Positions 1-9,351 are shown, numbered from the stretch's first letter. The stretch: 51,089 nucleotides of DNA from Bacillota bacterium (GCA_021771185.1 JAETPN010000009.1:1-51089); one strand, 5' to 3'. Notes: generated by a model from the sequence alone, not told the origin. Translations and numbers: made by a program.

Positions 1-2
1 AA

Positions 3-245
3 AAAGGATTAAAAAAGGGAATAGAAAAAGGCCTTGAAAAAGGATTAGAAGAAGGAATAGAAAAGGGAATGAAACAGGGCCTAGAGAAAGGTCTTGAACA
101 AGGAATTGAACAAGGAATTGAACAAGGATCTCTAGAAACGAAACGTGAGACTGCAAAGAAAATGTTTGAAAAAGGAATTGACCATCATTTGATTTATGAA
201 ATTACTGGAATCTCTATTGAAGAACTGAATCTACAGCGAGATTAA
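3..245 (+). CDS. C-terminal tail of an Rpn/PD-(D/E)XK nuclease-transposase-like protein (partial)
   Basis: The window opens inside this gene. The frame from base 3 reads 80 codons to TAA at 243-245. About 45 residues form a charged repeat of the pattern K/E-G-[LIM]-x-[KQE], for example KGLEKGLEEG. A short end follows in which AKKMFEKG and IYEITGISIEELN can be seen. In Rpn (recombination-promoting nuclease) and related PD-(D/E)XK transposase-like proteins such a repeat follows the nuclease domain, and the closing segment resembles their usual 'lsieei' end. The catalytic part lies outside the window, so the family call rests on the tail alone. A terminator follows at 289-320. Confidence 0.6.
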   Translation, partial: KGLKKGIEKGLEKGLEEGIEKGMKQGLEKGLEQGIEQGIEQGSLETKRETAKKMFEKGIDHHLIYEITGISIEELNLQRD

Positions 246-288
246 AATTTAGTGAATGTCATCAAAGTGTCAAGATTGAAAAATAAAA

Positions 289-320
289 GTAACTATTAGG
301 CTAAAATAGTTACTTTTTCT
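289..320 (+). terminator. Rho-independent terminator after the Rpn-like gene
   Basis: Perfect 10-bp stem AGTAACTATT / AATAGTTACT (289-298 / 305-314) with a 6-base loop, followed by a T-run. It separates the Rpn-like gene from the rlmN operon. Confidence 0.85.
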
Positions 321-339
321 TTTCTATTCAAGGAAAGTT

Positions 340-348
340 TGCTATAAT
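340..348 (+). promoter_or_regulatory. Extended -10 promoter of the rlmN operon
   Basis: TGcTATAAT, an extended -10 box, lies 17 bases before the rlmN start codon. No good -35 box is visible. An AAGGTG ribosome binding site lies at 355-360. Confidence 0.5.
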
Positions 349-364
349 AATACTAAGGTGAATT

Positions 365-1390
365 ATGAAAAATATTTATGGTATGACATATAAAAATTTT
401 GAAGATTATTTTATCAACATGGGTGAAAAGTCTTTTAAGGCAACACAAGTTTTTGAGTGGTTATATGAAAAACGTGTGACTATGTTTGATGAAATGACTA
501 ATATCAAAAAAAGTGTGGTTTTATCACTAAAGAAAGATTTTACAATGGATCCATTAAAAATTATTGATATTCGAAAAGATAAAGATGTTGCAAAATATCT
601 TTTTGAACTTCAAGATGGCGAAAAAGTTGAAGCTGTTCTCATGCACCATGATTACGGTAATAGTTTGTGTGTATCAACACAAGTAGGATGTAATATGGGT
701 TGTAAATTTTGTGAAAGTGGGAGACTAAAAAAACGCCGAAACTTAGAAGTTTATGAAATGGTTTTACAACTTTTAATGATTGAAGAAGATTTTAAGGGAC
801 GAATTAGTCATGTTGTTTTAATGGGAATTGGAGAACCCTTTGATAATTATGATAACGTTATGGCTTTTATTGATATTATAAATCATCCGAAAGGGATTGC
901 GATTGGGGCTAGACATATTACGATTTCAACGTGTGGAGTCATTCCTAAAATTAAGGAATTTATGAAAGAAAAACGACAAGTAAATTTAGCTATTTCACTT
1001 CATGCACCAAATGATGAATTAAGAAGTCGCTTGATGAATATCAATAAGGTGTATCCATTACACGAGTTAATTCCTGTTTTAAAAGAATATATTAATTTAA
1101 CACATAGAAGACTTACTTTTGAATATATTATGTTAAAAGGAATCAATGATCATGAAGCGGATGCGAAAGAGCTTTCTATGTTACTTCGTGGAATAAATTG
1201 TTATGTTAATTTAATTCCATATAATGAAACCAGTCATATTGAATATGAAAAAAGTAGTAAAGAACAAATATTAAAATTTTACGATGTGTTAAAGAAAAAC
1301 AAAATAAATGTAACAATTCGTAAAGAATTTGGTGGGAATGTATTTGCAGCCTGTGGGCAGCTTAGATCCCATCATGAGGAGGAAAAATAA
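365..1390 (+). CDS. rlmN: 23S rRNA (A2503-C2)/tRNA (A37-C2) methyltransferase RlmN
   Basis: Radical SAM enzyme that methylates C2 of A2503 in 23S rRNA and, in many bacteria, A37 in some tRNAs. The radical SAM cluster motif is C109-x3-C113-x2-C116 (GCNMGCKFC). The second family cysteine is C330 in AACGQLR near the C-terminus, and the GIGEP SAM-binding strand is present. Length of 341 residues is normal. It is the first gene of a tight operon and overlaps the phosphatase gene by one base. The order rlmN-PP2C-prkC-rsgA-rpe is a conserved Bacillota arrangement, which supports the assignment. Confidence 0.97.
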   Translation: MKNIYGMTYKNFEDYFINMGEKSFKATQVFEWLYEKRVTMFDEMTNIKKSVVLSLKKDFTMDPLKIIDIRKDKDVAKYLFELQDGEKVEAVLMHHDYGNSLCVSTQVGCNMGCKFCESGRLKKRRNLEVYEMVLQLLMIEEDFKGRISHVVLMGIGEPFDNYDNVMAFIDIINHPKGIAIGARHITISTCGVIPKIKEFMKEKRQVNLAISLHAPNDELRSRLMNINKVYPLHELIPVLKEYINLTHRRLTFEYIMLKGINDHEADAKELSMLLRGINCYVNLIPYNETSHIEYEKSSKEQILKFYDVLKKNKINVTIRKEFGGNVFAACGQLRSHHEEEK

Positions 1391-2130
1391 TGGAAGCAGC
1401 ATATTTAACAGATCCCGGAAAAGTTCGAGATCATAATGAAGATAGTGTGATTATTATTCGAAATGAGCAAAATGAATATTTACTTGCTGTTGCAGATGGA
1501 ATGGGTGGACATAAAGCAGGTGAAGTAGCTTCTAGTATTGCTATTTCACATATTGGAAAGCGATTTAGGGAATTAGGTTGTGTTGGAAACAAGGAAGACG
1601 CCATTCATTGGATTAAAGAAGTTATTAGTGAAGCAAATGTTTTAATTTATCGATATACGGAAGAAAATCCAGAAAGTACAGGGATGGGAACAACTATTGT
1701 TCTTGCTGTATTAACGAAAGATTTTTTACTTTTTGGAAATATTGGTGATTCAAGTGGTTATGTAATGAAAGATAAAAAATTACATAAAATTACAACGGAT
1801 CATACTTTAGTAAATTTATTAGTAAAATCTGGCGAACTCACGCCAGAAGAGGCTAGGGAACATCCAAGAAAAAATGTTCTTATGAAAGCTTTGGGAGCTC
1901 AGACAACAGTAGAGATGGATGTCTTTGATGTAGAAACAGATGTTGAAGGTATTTTCTTGTGCAGTGATGGTCTTACAAATATGTTAGAAGATGTTCAAAT
2001 TGAACGTGTATTAAATGAAGATCTTACAGCAGATGAAAAAGCCCAAAAACTCATTTATAAAAGTAATAATCGTGGTGGAAATGACAATATTTCTGTTGCG
2101 TATTTAAATAAGGCAGGTGTAGAAGAATGA
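1390..2130 (+). CDS. prpC: PP2C-family Ser/Thr protein phosphatase (PrpC/Stp)
   Basis: Metal-dependent protein phosphatase, the usual partner that reverses PrkC kinase action. PP2C metal and catalytic motifs are visible: RDHNED near residue 15, ADGMGGHKAGE near residue 40, GDSSGY near 120, CSDGLTNM near 195, and GGNDNIS near the end. Length of 246 residues is typical. The start overlaps the rlmN stop and the stop overlaps the prkC start (ATGA), so translation is probably coupled. The protein has no membrane segment and should act in the cytoplasm on PrkC and its substrates. Confidence 0.95.
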   Translation: MEAAYLTDPGKVRDHNEDSVIIIRNEQNEYLLAVADGMGGHKAGEVASSIAISHIGKRFRELGCVGNKEDAIHWIKEVISEANVLIYRYTEENPESTGMGTTIVLAVLTKDFLLFGNIGDSSGYVMKDKKLHKITTDHTLVNLLVKSGELTPEEAREHPRKNVLMKALGAQTTVEMDVFDVETDVEGIFLCSDGLTNMLEDVQIERVLNEDLTADEKAQKLIYKSNNRGGNDNISVAYLNKAGVEE

Positions 2131-3902
2131 TTATAAAGGGACAAAAAATTAACGATCGTTATCAAATTATTCGCTTAATTGGAGAAGGTGGAATGGCGAA
2201 TGTTTATTTAGCACATGATACTATTTTAGATCGTGATGTTGCAGTAAAAGTTTTACGTGGTGATTTAGCGGATGATGAAAAATTTATTCGTAGATTTCAA
2301 CGTGAAGCCATTAGTGCTTCTTCGTTAACACATCCAAATATCGTAGAAATTTATGATGTTGGAGAAGATGATGGAAATTATTATATTGTCATGGAATATG
2401 TGGATGGTAAAACATTAAAAAGCCTTATTAAACGTCGTGGATCTTTAACGTTACCTGAAGTTGTTGATATTATGCTTCAATTAACGAGTGCGATTGCTTG
2501 TGCACATGAAAGTTTTATTATTCACCGTGATATTAAACCACAAAATGTATTAATCTTAGATAATGGAATTGTTAAAATTACAGATTTTGGTATTGCGATG
2601 GCCTTAAATAGTAATGAACTTACACAAACAAATTCCGTGATGGGTTCGGTACATTATTTACCACCGGAGCAAGCAAATGGTACAGGCGCAACTAATAAAA
2701 GTGATATTTATTCTTTAGGAATTTTAATGTATGAAGCTCTAACTGGAAAGGTTCCTTTTAAAGGAGAAAATGCAGTAGAGATTGCGATTAAACAAATGAA
2801 AGATGAAATTCCAAGTATTATCAGAGAATATCCCGAAATTCCACAGAGTATTGAAAATATTATTTTAAGAGCTTGTGCTAAAAATCCAGAAAATCGTTAT
2901 AATAACGTGATGGAAATGCATCATGATATTGAAGTAGCCCTTGATAAAGATCATGAAAATGATACCAGAGTAAAATATGAATTTCCAGAACATGACTTTG
3001 ATGAAACAAAGAAAATGCCTAAAATTAGTCGAACGGGTTCACGTAGTGAGAGAAATAAAGTGGAAAATGCAGACGATAAAAAAGATAAAAAACAGACTAA
3101 AATTATGTTGATTGCAGGTGGAATTTTCGCAGCCCTAGTTGCCGCTTTAGCGTTCGTTTTCTTAATTTATCCTAAAATGACTCGTGTTCCAGATGTAAAA
3201 ATTCCAGATGTGGCTAACAAAACAGTTATTCGAGCAGAAGAAATTTTACAAGAAAAAGGTTTTGAAGTAGCTACAAAAACACAATCAGTATATGATGAAA
3301 AGATTGCTAAAGGAAAAGTTGTAAAAACAAACCCACAAGTAGGGCGAAGTGTAAAAAAAGGAACAACGATTACTTTGATTGTATCTAAAGGAAAAAATTC
3401 CTATGCGATTGAAGATTATACTGGAAAAAACGTATATGAAGTAAAAGCAAAATTAGAAACAAAAGATATTAATGTTATTATTGAAACAAAAGAAGTTACA
3501 GAAGATGAAAATTATAAGGAAAATTTGATTATTTCACAAAGTGTTGAAGAAGGAAAAAAATTGAAAAAAGGTGATAGTATTACATTAGTTGTTCCTGCTT
3601 TTATAACTACTTATCCTGATTTTGTTGGTGAACATTGGAGTGTTGCTAATATTGAAAATTTCTGTATTAAAAACAATATTACATTAAATAAGACAGAACA
3701 AGAAACTTCTTCTTATCCAGAAGGAACCGTTTTATCGCAGAGTAGAGTAGCTGGAACGAAAGTTGTTGAAAATACACCACTTACAATTACCATCGCCAAA
3801 GCTCCGAAAAAAGTAGAAACGCCAAGCAAGGACGATGATAAAACGAGTAATACTCAGACACCAGATCAAACGGGAACGTCAACTCAAGGACCAAATCAAT
3901 GA
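2127..3902 (+). CDS. prkC: Membrane Ser/Thr protein kinase with three PASTA domains (PrkC)
   Basis: Hanks-type kinase with a glycine loop GEGGMANVYLAHD at residues 19-31, ATP-binding K41, catalytic D135 in HRDIKPQN and metal-binding D153 in DFG. One transmembrane helix at about residues 325-348 follows a charged linker. Three extracellular PASTA repeats follow at about 355-425, 426-490 and 491-560, then a Thr/Ser/Gln-rich tail. PASTA domains bind muropeptides and peptidoglycan. In spore-formers PrkC also senses muropeptides for germination, and this window encodes spore genes. ATGA overlaps on both sides couple it to the phosphatase and rsgA genes. Confidence 0.96.
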   Translation: MIIKGQKINDRYQIIRLIGEGGMANVYLAHDTILDRDVAVKVLRGDLADDEKFIRRFQREAISASSLTHPNIVEIYDVGEDDGNYYIVMEYVDGKTLKSLIKRRGSLTLPEVVDIMLQLTSAIACAHESFIIHRDIKPQNVLILDNGIVKITDFGIAMALNSNELTQTNSVMGSVHYLPPEQANGTGATNKSDIYSLGILMYEALTGKVPFKGENAVEIAIKQMKDEIPSIIREYPEIPQSIENIILRACAKNPENRYNNVMEMHHDIEVALDKDHENDTRVKYEFPEHDFDETKKMPKISRTGSRSERNKVENADDKKDKKQTKIMLIAGGIFAALVAALAFVFLIYPKMTRVPDVKIPDVANKTVIRAEEILQEKGFEVATKTQSVYDEKIAKGKVVKTNPQVGRSVKKGTTITLIVSKGKNSYAIEDYTGKNVYEVKAKLETKDINVIIETKEVTEDENYKENLIISQSVEEGKKLKKGDSITLVVPAFITTYPDFVGEHWSVANIENFCIKNNITLNKTEQETSSYPEGTVLSQSRVAGTKVVENTPLTITIAKAPKKVETPSKDDDKTSNTQTPDQTGTSTQGPNQ

Positions 3903-4738
3903 CAGGAAAAATCATAAAATGTATTAGTAATGATTATACGGTTCTTGCGAAAGATAAAACCTATCTTTGTAAGAGCCGTGGTTTATTTCGCAAATTAAAA
4001 ATCACACCTCTCGTAGGCGATGAGGTAGAGTTTGATCCTGAACAACAGTATATTTTAAAAATTTTACCTAGAAAAAATGAATTGGTTCGACCACCAGTCG
4101 CTAATATTGATCAAGCGTTTCTAATTACTAGTGTGAAGCACCCAGATTTTAGCGCCAATCTTTTAGACAAATTAATTACTATTATAGAATATCATCGAAT
4201 TCTTCCTATTCTTTGTTTCACAAAGTTAGATTTACTACAGGAAGAAGAGAAAAAAGAAATAGAACAAATCATACAGTATTACAAAAAAATTGGATATCAA
4301 GTATATACGAAGGAAGAACTAGATGAGATACGTGCTTGTTTTAAAGACAAAGTAAGTGTTTTTACAGGGCAGACAGGTGCTGGGAAGAGTACTTTATTAA
4401 ATCAATTGGATTCCAAGCTCCATATTAAAACTGGAGAAATTTCATTAGCTTTAGGCCGTGGAAAACATACGACAAGACATACAGAATTATTAAGTATTGC
4501 GGGTGGATATGTTGCTGATACTCCAGGCTTTTCAGCCATCTCTTTGGATGATATGGATCTTTCGGATATACGTGATCAATTTATAGAATTTAATATGTAT
4601 CGTGATGATTGTAAATATAAAGATTGTATGCATGATAGGGAAGATCATTGTAAAGTAAAAGATAAGGTAATCGATGGAACTATTTTAAAAAGTAGATATG
4701 AAAATTACTTAAAATTTATTAGAAGGGATGGACGATGA
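3899..4738 (+). CDS. rsgA: Ribosome small-subunit GTPase RsgA (YjeQ)
   Basis: Circularly permuted GTPase in 30S subunit maturation. An N-terminal OB-like region is followed by TKLD (G4) near residue 107, the P-loop GQTGAGKST near 158, and DTPGF (G3) near 203. The Zn knuckle has Cys and His residues in CKYKDCMHDREDHCK near 240-255. Length of 279 residues is slightly short but complete. The start overlaps the prkC stop (ATGA), and its own stop overlaps rpe. Confidence 0.96.
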   Translation: MTGKIIKCISNDYTVLAKDKTYLCKSRGLFRKLKITPLVGDEVEFDPEQQYILKILPRKNELVRPPVANIDQAFLITSVKHPDFSANLLDKLITIIEYHRILPILCFTKLDLLQEEEKKEIEQIIQYYKKIGYQVYTKEELDEIRACFKDKVSVFTGQTGAGKSTLLNQLDSKLHIKTGEISLALGRGKHTTRHTELLSIAGGYVADTPGFSAISLDDMDLSDIRDQFIEFNMYRDDCKYKDCMHDREDHCKVKDKVIDGTILKSRYENYLKFIRRDGR

Positions 4739-5376
4739 TGAAAGTATCAGTTTCTTATTTATCTATTTCTAATAATGTAGAGCAAGCAATTCAAAAGCTT
4801 TCACTAACATCTACAGATTATATTCATGTAGATATTATGGATGGCGTTTTTGTTCCAAATAAAACTGTAGATGATCAATTACATCTTTCATGGTTGAAGA
4901 AATCTAAAAAGCCTTTGGATATTCATTTTATGGTTGAAAATGTTTCATATTATATGGATCTTTATAAAAAATTAAAGCCATCTTATATGACTTTTCACGT
5001 TGAGTTAAAAAATCAGGTGGATTTATTATCTGTAATAAAAGAGCTTCATCAAGAAGGAATAGGGGTGGGGTTATCTTTAAAACCAGAAACTGAAGTAGAA
5101 GAACTTCTTCCATATTTAAAATTTCTTGATTTAATTCTTGTAATGAGTGTTGAACCTGGTAGGGGAGGACAAACTTTTTTACCTTCTACTTTAGAAAAAA
5201 TTGAAGTGTTAAAACAATATCAAAAAGAGTATCACTTTGTGATTGAAGTTGATGGTGGTATTAATAAAGAAACCAGTTATCAATGTAAACAGGCAGGTGC
5301 AGATATCGTTGTAGCTGGTAGTTATATTACGAAAGAAAACGATTATCAAAAACAACTTGATCAATTATGTTTATAA
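4735..5376 (+). CDS. rpe: Ribulose-phosphate 3-epimerase
   Basis: Pentose-phosphate enzyme that interconverts ribulose-5-P and xylulose-5-P. A TIM barrel of 213 residues shows the family motifs HVDIMDG near residue 31, HFMVEN near 64, MSVEPGRGGQ near 139 and EVDGGI near 172. The first ATG (4735) overlaps the rsgA stop; a second ATG at 4738 would remove one residue. It is the last gene of the rlmN operon and is followed by a terminator shared with the convergent glycosylase gene. Confidence 0.95.
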   Translation: MMKVSVSYLSISNNVEQAIQKLSLTSTDYIHVDIMDGVFVPNKTVDDQLHLSWLKKSKKPLDIHFMVENVSYYMDLYKKLKPSYMTFHVELKNQVDLLSVIKELHQEGIGVGLSLKPETEVEELLPYLKFLDLILVMSVEPGRGGQTFLPSTLEKIEVLKQYQKEYHFVIEVDGGINKETSYQCKQAGADIVVAGSYITKENDYQKQLDQLCL

Positions 5377-5377
5377 A

Positions 5378-5411
5378 AATAAGATTTCAATATCGAAATC
5401 TTATTTTTTTA
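5378..5411. terminator. Bidirectional terminator between rpe and the glycosylase gene
   Basis: 11-bp stem AATAAGATTTC / GAAATCTTATT (5378-5388 / 5395-5405) with a T-run on the plus side and an A-run on the other side. It covers the stop codon of the minus-strand gene. Confidence 0.8.
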
Positions 5412-5883
5412 TTTGCATATAAGCAGTAAATAAAAGTTCTGTAATATTTCTAGGACAATAAGCAGGAGACGTAGAAGGTAAGTAGATGGCTTCTATTTTT
5501 GTTTTAGGATAACAATATTTATCATATAATTGCTTTGCTTTTTTTCCCGTTGTAAAAATCGTTGTAATTTCTGTTTTCTTTACTAAAGATAAAATATCAT
5601 TAGGAATAACATTTTTTATGGTGGAATCACTAGATCCCTCAATTTCACAACTTTCTATGACATCCCATAAAGCAATATGGTGTTTCTTTAAAAAACTTTT
5701 TTTATCTTGAATTGTTTGTGGGATATCTTCTTGATAAACTTTGGAAAGTGTTGTCCAAAAACGATTTTTTGGATGAGCATAGTAAAAACCTTCTTCTCTA
5801 GATTTTACAGAAGGGATACTTCCTAAAATTAAAACTTTAGAATCTTTATTAAAATAAGGTCCAAATTCATGAGTTATTCGCAT
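5401..5883 (-). CDS. Uracil-DNA glycosylase superfamily protein, hypoxanthine-DNA glycosylase type
   Basis: Single-domain base-excision repair protein of 160 residues. The N-terminal motif LGSIPS (near residue 20) and the C-terminal motif LPSTSPA (near 134) match the two active-site loops of the UDG superfamily branch annotated as DNA-deoxyinosine (hypoxanthine) glycosylase. Within that branch it should remove deaminated adenine. The F-Y-A-H-P-x-N-R-F-W segment near 33-43 is also typical. It is monocistronic, convergent with rpe, and ends inside their shared terminator. Confidence 0.85.
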   Translation of the reverse strand: MRITHEFGPYFNKDSKVLILGSIPSVKSREEGFYYAHPKNRFWTTLSKVYQEDIPQTIQDKKSFLKKHHIALWDVIESCEIEGSSDSTIKNVIPNDILSLVKKTEITTIFTTGKKAKQLYDKYCYPKTKIEAIYLPSTSPAYCPRNITELLFTAYMQIKK

Positions 5884-5922
5884 ACAATCACCTATAAAAA
5901 TTATAGCATAAAAAAATTTATT

Positions 5923-6843
5923 CTATACTTCAGAATAAATTTTTTTATCGAAATTATGTTGACCAGTATTTTGTTGTTGCAATTGATCATTTGTAAGGAG
6001 GAAAAAAGTATATGTTAGCATATTTTCATGTGTACTTGTCACGGGATCATCCCAGGTAAGATCTAAGTGTAACCATTTTCCATCTACTTTTACAGCATTC
6101 CATACATGATCATAAGTAGATACCTTGAAATTTGGAAGATTCATTTTGTGTAAGAATAAAGCCATCGTATCTGCATATCCACCACAAATAGCTTTTCCCT
6201 CAAATAAAAGACCATAAGCTGTATGAGAATTACTTGAAGTATGATCTTCTTTTCCTTCTAAAATTAACACAGAACGTTCTTCATCATAAACGGTATGATT
6301 AATGATGTAATCATGAATAGTTTTAATTTTATCACGGTCGCTCATCGTTGGTGTAATAATTTGTGAATAAATTTCATCTATTTTTTGATTGATTTGATTG
6401 ATTCTTTCTTCTGTGTATAATTTTTCAACGTGAATTGTTACTTTTCCAAGGGAGTTCATATCTACTTTCATTTTATTATAACTATTAAAAGGATGAATAA
6501 AATTATTTAAATGAGACAAGTTTGATTCATTTGAAAACATTTCGTTAGTATCTTTAATGCAGGTCTCATATTCTTTTGGACAATAAAATGAAAACTTTTC
6601 CCAACCATTATCTAGTGTTGTATAGATAATATTTAAAAGATCCTGTTTATTTTTAGGTTTAAATTGATTCGTATATTGAACATACTTAAAATTACGATCA
6701 AGTTTATAATTGTTGGCTTGTGGAATGACGAATTCATTTTTATATAAATAATGTTTAGTAATATAAGTAACAATCGTTTGTTGATTTAAAAAAGCGATTA
6801 CTCCTAAACATAATATGAGGATAAATAGAAGTTTCTTTTTCAT
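5923..6843 (-). CDS. Exported transglutaminase-like (papain-fold) protein
   Basis: 306 residues. An N-terminal signal/anchor helix (LLFILILCLGVIAFL, about residues 4-18) places the rest outside the membrane. The C-terminal half has the transglutaminase-like core: ICGGYADTMALF with the nucleophilic Cys near residue 219, HVWNAVKVDGKWLHLDLTWDDP with the His near 246, and Asp near 261-266. Many such Bacillota proteins are cell-wall or exported peptidases. The substrate cannot be told from sequence. It is transcribed alone between the glycosylase gene and rpsT. Confidence 0.8.
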   Translation of the reverse strand: MKKKLLFILILCLGVIAFLNQQTIVTYITKHYLYKNEFVIPQANNYKLDRNFKYVQYTNQFKPKNKQDLLNIIYTTLDNGWEKFSFYCPKEYETCIKDTNEMFSNESNLSHLNNFIHPFNSYNKMKVDMNSLGKVTIHVEKLYTEERINQINQKIDEIYSQIITPTMSDRDKIKTIHDYIINHTVYDEERSVLILEGKEDHTSSNSHTAYGLLFEGKAICGGYADTMALFLHKMNLPNFKVSTYDHVWNAVKVDGKWLHLDLTWDDPVTSTHENMLTYTFFLLTNDQLQQQNTGQHNFDKKIYSEV

Positions 6844-6870
6844 AGCATCACCTATATTTTATTATAGCAA

Positions 6871-6902
6871 TAAAGTAAAAAAAAAAGAAGTAAAATTACT
6901 TC
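6871..6902 (-). terminator. Terminator of rpsT
   Basis: Stem GAAGTAA / TTACTTC (6887-6893 / 6896-6902). On the minus strand it is followed by a long T-run (the A-run at 6876-6886). Confidence 0.7.
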
Positions 6903-7159
6903 ATTTCATTCACTTTTTTTGTTAATCGAGATTTGTTACGAGCCGCAAAGTTTGGAGTAACAATACCTTTTGATTTTGCTTTGTCGATTCTTTTAATAGC
7001 AACTTCAAGGTTTGTTTTAGCTAATGCTTGATCTTTGTTAGCTACTGCTTTTTCAACATTTTTCATAGCTGTTCTCATACTTGCTTTAAAAACATTATTG
7101 CTTGTTTTCTTTTTTGCATCAACAAGAACTTTCTTTTTCGCATTTTTCATATTTGGCAT
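6896..7159 (-). CDS. rpsT: 30S ribosomal protein S20
   Basis: Small basic helical protein that binds 16S rRNA. The start is set at the ATG that gives MPNMKNAKKKV, because GGAGG lies 8 bases before it; the open frame extends three codons further to a GTG inside the RBS. The family pattern is clear: N-terminal MPN-K-A-KK, central SMRTAMKNVEKA and C-terminal N-K-S-R-L. Length of 87 residues is normal. As often in Bacillota, it sits head-to-head with gpr. Confidence 0.95.
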   Translation of the reverse strand: MPNMKNAKKKVLVDAKKKTSNNVFKASMRTAMKNVEKAVANKDQALAKTNLEVAIKRIDKAKSKGIVTPNFAARNKSRLTKKVNEMK

Positions 7160-7261
7160 CACTTTCACCTCCAGGCCATTAATAATATAATTTTAACAAA
7201 AATTTCATAAAAATGCAATAAAAACTTGATAATTCGGGAAAAATAACGAAGAGGTGATAGG

Positions 7262-8290
7262 ATGAATAAGGAAATTGATTTAGCAAATTATCAAATTCAT
7301 ACGGATTTGGTTATGGAATCGATCTCCAGGTTAGGAGAAAAAATTAATTCTGAAATTTTAGAGGATGGAGACACAAAGGTTACCCGTGTTTATGTTCCAA
7401 CATCCATGGAAGAAAAAATAGGAAAGCGAAGCGGAAATTATGTCACTATAGAATTTCAAGACATCACAGATCAACAGAATTATGAAGAAGTTTTAAAGGT
7501 AACCAAAAAGGAATTTTCAAAACTTCTTGAGAAATTTTCTTTAAAACCAGATGATGTTGTTATGGTTGTAGGACTAGGTAATATGAAATCAACACCAGAT
7601 GCACTAGGACCTCTTGTGGTAGATCAGGTTTTAGTTACCAATCATTTATTCTTATTAGGTGAAATGTCCTTAGGTTTTCGTCCAGTCGTTGCACTAGCTC
7701 CTGGAGTGATGGCACAAACTGGGTTAGAAACAAGTGATTTTATTGTGAGTGTAGTAAAAAAAGTAAAACCGAAGTTGTTAATTGTATTAGATGCCTTAGC
7801 CAGTCAATCTATGGAACGAGTGAATACAACCATTCAATTAACAGATACGGGGATACATCCTGGAAGTGGGGTTGGAAATCATCGTAAGGAAATTAGTAGA
7901 GAAGTTGTAGGTGTTCCAGTTGTAGCTATTGGTGTCCCAACGGTCGTTTCTGCCGCAACCATTGTCAGTGATACGATTGAGTATATGACAAAATACTTTA
8001 CCTATACAAAAAAGAATATGCAAAACCCTAGTTCAAAATTACAACCTGTAACGATGATGAATTATTGGCACGAACCAGAGGATGAAAATTTAGAAAATGA
8101 CATTGAACTATTGGGTAAAATTGGATCATTAAGTGATTCTGATAAGCGCCAATTTATTTATGAAATTTTAGCGCCTACGGGTTATAATTTTATGGTAACG
8201 CCAAAAGAAGTGGATTTTGTCGTTGGAAAAATTAGTCATTTACTTAGTGAGGTTTTAAATCAAACACTTCATCAAGCTTATGATAAATAA
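7262..8290 (+). CDS. gpr: Spore germination protease GPR
   Basis: Aspartic-type endopeptidase that degrades small acid-soluble spore proteins at germination. The N-terminal DLANYQIHTDLVMES matches the propeptide and maturation-site region. Later segments such as VGLGNMKSTPDALGP and IVLDALAS are family hallmarks. 342 residues is a little shorter than in Bacillus. The start has a GAGGTG ribosome binding site. The neighbour is spoIIP, as in Bacillus, and this pair marks the organism as a spore-former. Confidence 0.96.
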   Translation: MNKEIDLANYQIHTDLVMESISRLGEKINSEILEDGDTKVTRVYVPTSMEEKIGKRSGNYVTIEFQDITDQQNYEEVLKVTKKEFSKLLEKFSLKPDDVVMVVGLGNMKSTPDALGPLVVDQVLVTNHLFLLGEMSLGFRPVVALAPGVMAQTGLETSDFIVSVVKKVKPKLLIVLDALASQSMERVNTTIQLTDTGIHPGSGVGNHRKEISREVVGVPVVAIGVPTVVSAATIVSDTIEYMTKYFTYTKKNMQNPSSKLQPVTMMNYWHEPEDENLENDIELLGKIGSLSDSDKRQFIYEILAPTGYNFMVTPKEVDFVVGKISHLLSEVLNQTLHQAYDK

Positions 8291-8312
8291 AAGATCACAA
8301 GATCTTTTTTTT
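8291..8312 (+). terminator. Terminator of gpr
   Basis: Stem AAGATC / GATCTT with a 4-base loop and eight T residues, just after the gpr stop codon. Confidence 0.75.
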
Positions 8313-8364
8313 GACAAATTATTTATTTCATCCCACATATAATGAAGTAAAAGAGGGTGAATAT

Positions 8365-9351
8365 ATGGCAAAAAAATTTAAAGCAAAGAAACGAAAAAAA
8401 ATAAAAAAACAAATGATTTTCCTTTTTTTACTCTTTCTAATAACTTTTGTTGCAACCTTTAAAATGCTTCAAAAAATAAAGATTCATACCTCACATAAAG
8501 AGGTTGTTGGATTTATGTTAGAAGATAGTAATCATTATGTTCAAGCATCAAATAAACAAGAATTTGTTCAGGCAGTAGGAGATTTTTTATTTCATTTTGA
8601 TGCCTCAGAACCCTTATCCATTTTATCTGGAAGTCTTTTGTATCAAAAACCAGCAGAGGAAAAAACTAAACAAGTATTAATGAAAAATGATCAAATTATT
8701 GATGAAACGGATCATGTAGTGGATCCAAATCCTATAGATATTACAAAACCTAAAGTATATATTTATAACACACATCAAACTGAAGAATATACCTTAGAAA
8801 ATGGAGAAATTCATAATATTACACCTAATGTTATGTTGGCATCTTACGTTTTAAAAGAAAAATTAAATGATTTATCGATACCAACCATCGTAGAGGAACA
8901 AAGTGTTGCAGATTACTTGAATCAGAATCGCTGGCCTTATTATAAAAGTTACCAGGTGAGTAAAATTTTTATGAAAAACGCTATAGAAAAGTATCCCAGT
9001 CTTACTTATCTTATTGATGTTCATAGAGATGCTTTAAGAAAAGATTTATCTACGGTTGAAATTGATGGTGTAAAATATGCGAAAATATTATTTGTCGTTG
9101 GATTAGATCATCCAAATTATCAACCTAATTTAGATTTAGCAACCAAACTGAATGAAGCAATTAAAGCAAAATATCCTCAATTAACACGTGGTGTTTCAAC
9201 CAAACAGGGGGATGATGTAAACGGCATTTATAATCAAGATGTAAATGGAAATACCCTTTTAATTGAATGTGGTGGAAATGAAAATACCATTGAAGAGGTA
9301 AGTAATACGATGAATGTATTTGCTGAAATCTTTAAAGAGGTGATTTCGTGA
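8365..9351 (+). CDS. spoIIP: Stage II sporulation protein P (peptidoglycan amidase/endopeptidase)
   Basis: Membrane-anchored enzyme of the SpoIIDMP engulfment complex. The ATG at 8365 (MAKKFKAKKRKK) is chosen because a GAGGGTG site precedes it; the longer open frame begins with an implausible TTG in the gpr terminator. One membrane helix (about residues 17-35) follows a very basic N-terminus. The amidase core shows NTHQTEEYT, LIDVHRDA and LIECGG, consistent with Zn ligands His/Glu/His and the catalytic Glu. A CATATAAT box at 8336-8343 resembles a sigma-E -10 box, which fits the known mother-cell expression of this family, but no -35 match is evident. Confidence 0.93.
   Translation: MAKKFKAKKRKKIKKQMIFLFLLFLITFVATFKMLQKIKIHTSHKEVVGFMLEDSNHYVQASNKQEFVQAVGDFLFHFDASEPLSILSGSLLYQKPAEEKTKQVLMKNDQIIDETDHVVDPNPIDITKPKVYIYNTHQTEEYTLENGEIHNITPNVMLASYVLKEKLNDLSIPTIVEEQSVADYLNQNRWPYYKSYQVSKIFMKNAIEKYPSLTYLIDVHRDALRKDLSTVEIDGVKYAKILFVVGLDHPNYQPNLDLATKLNEAIKAKYPQLTRGVSTKQGDDVNGIYNQDVNGNTLLIECGGNENTIEEVSNTMNVFAEIFKEVIS

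Noticed and set aside
8311..8343. Sigma-A promoter TTGACA..TATAAT before spoIIP
   Set aside because: The spacer is 21 bases, too long; a sigma-E-like -10 box is the more plausible reading.
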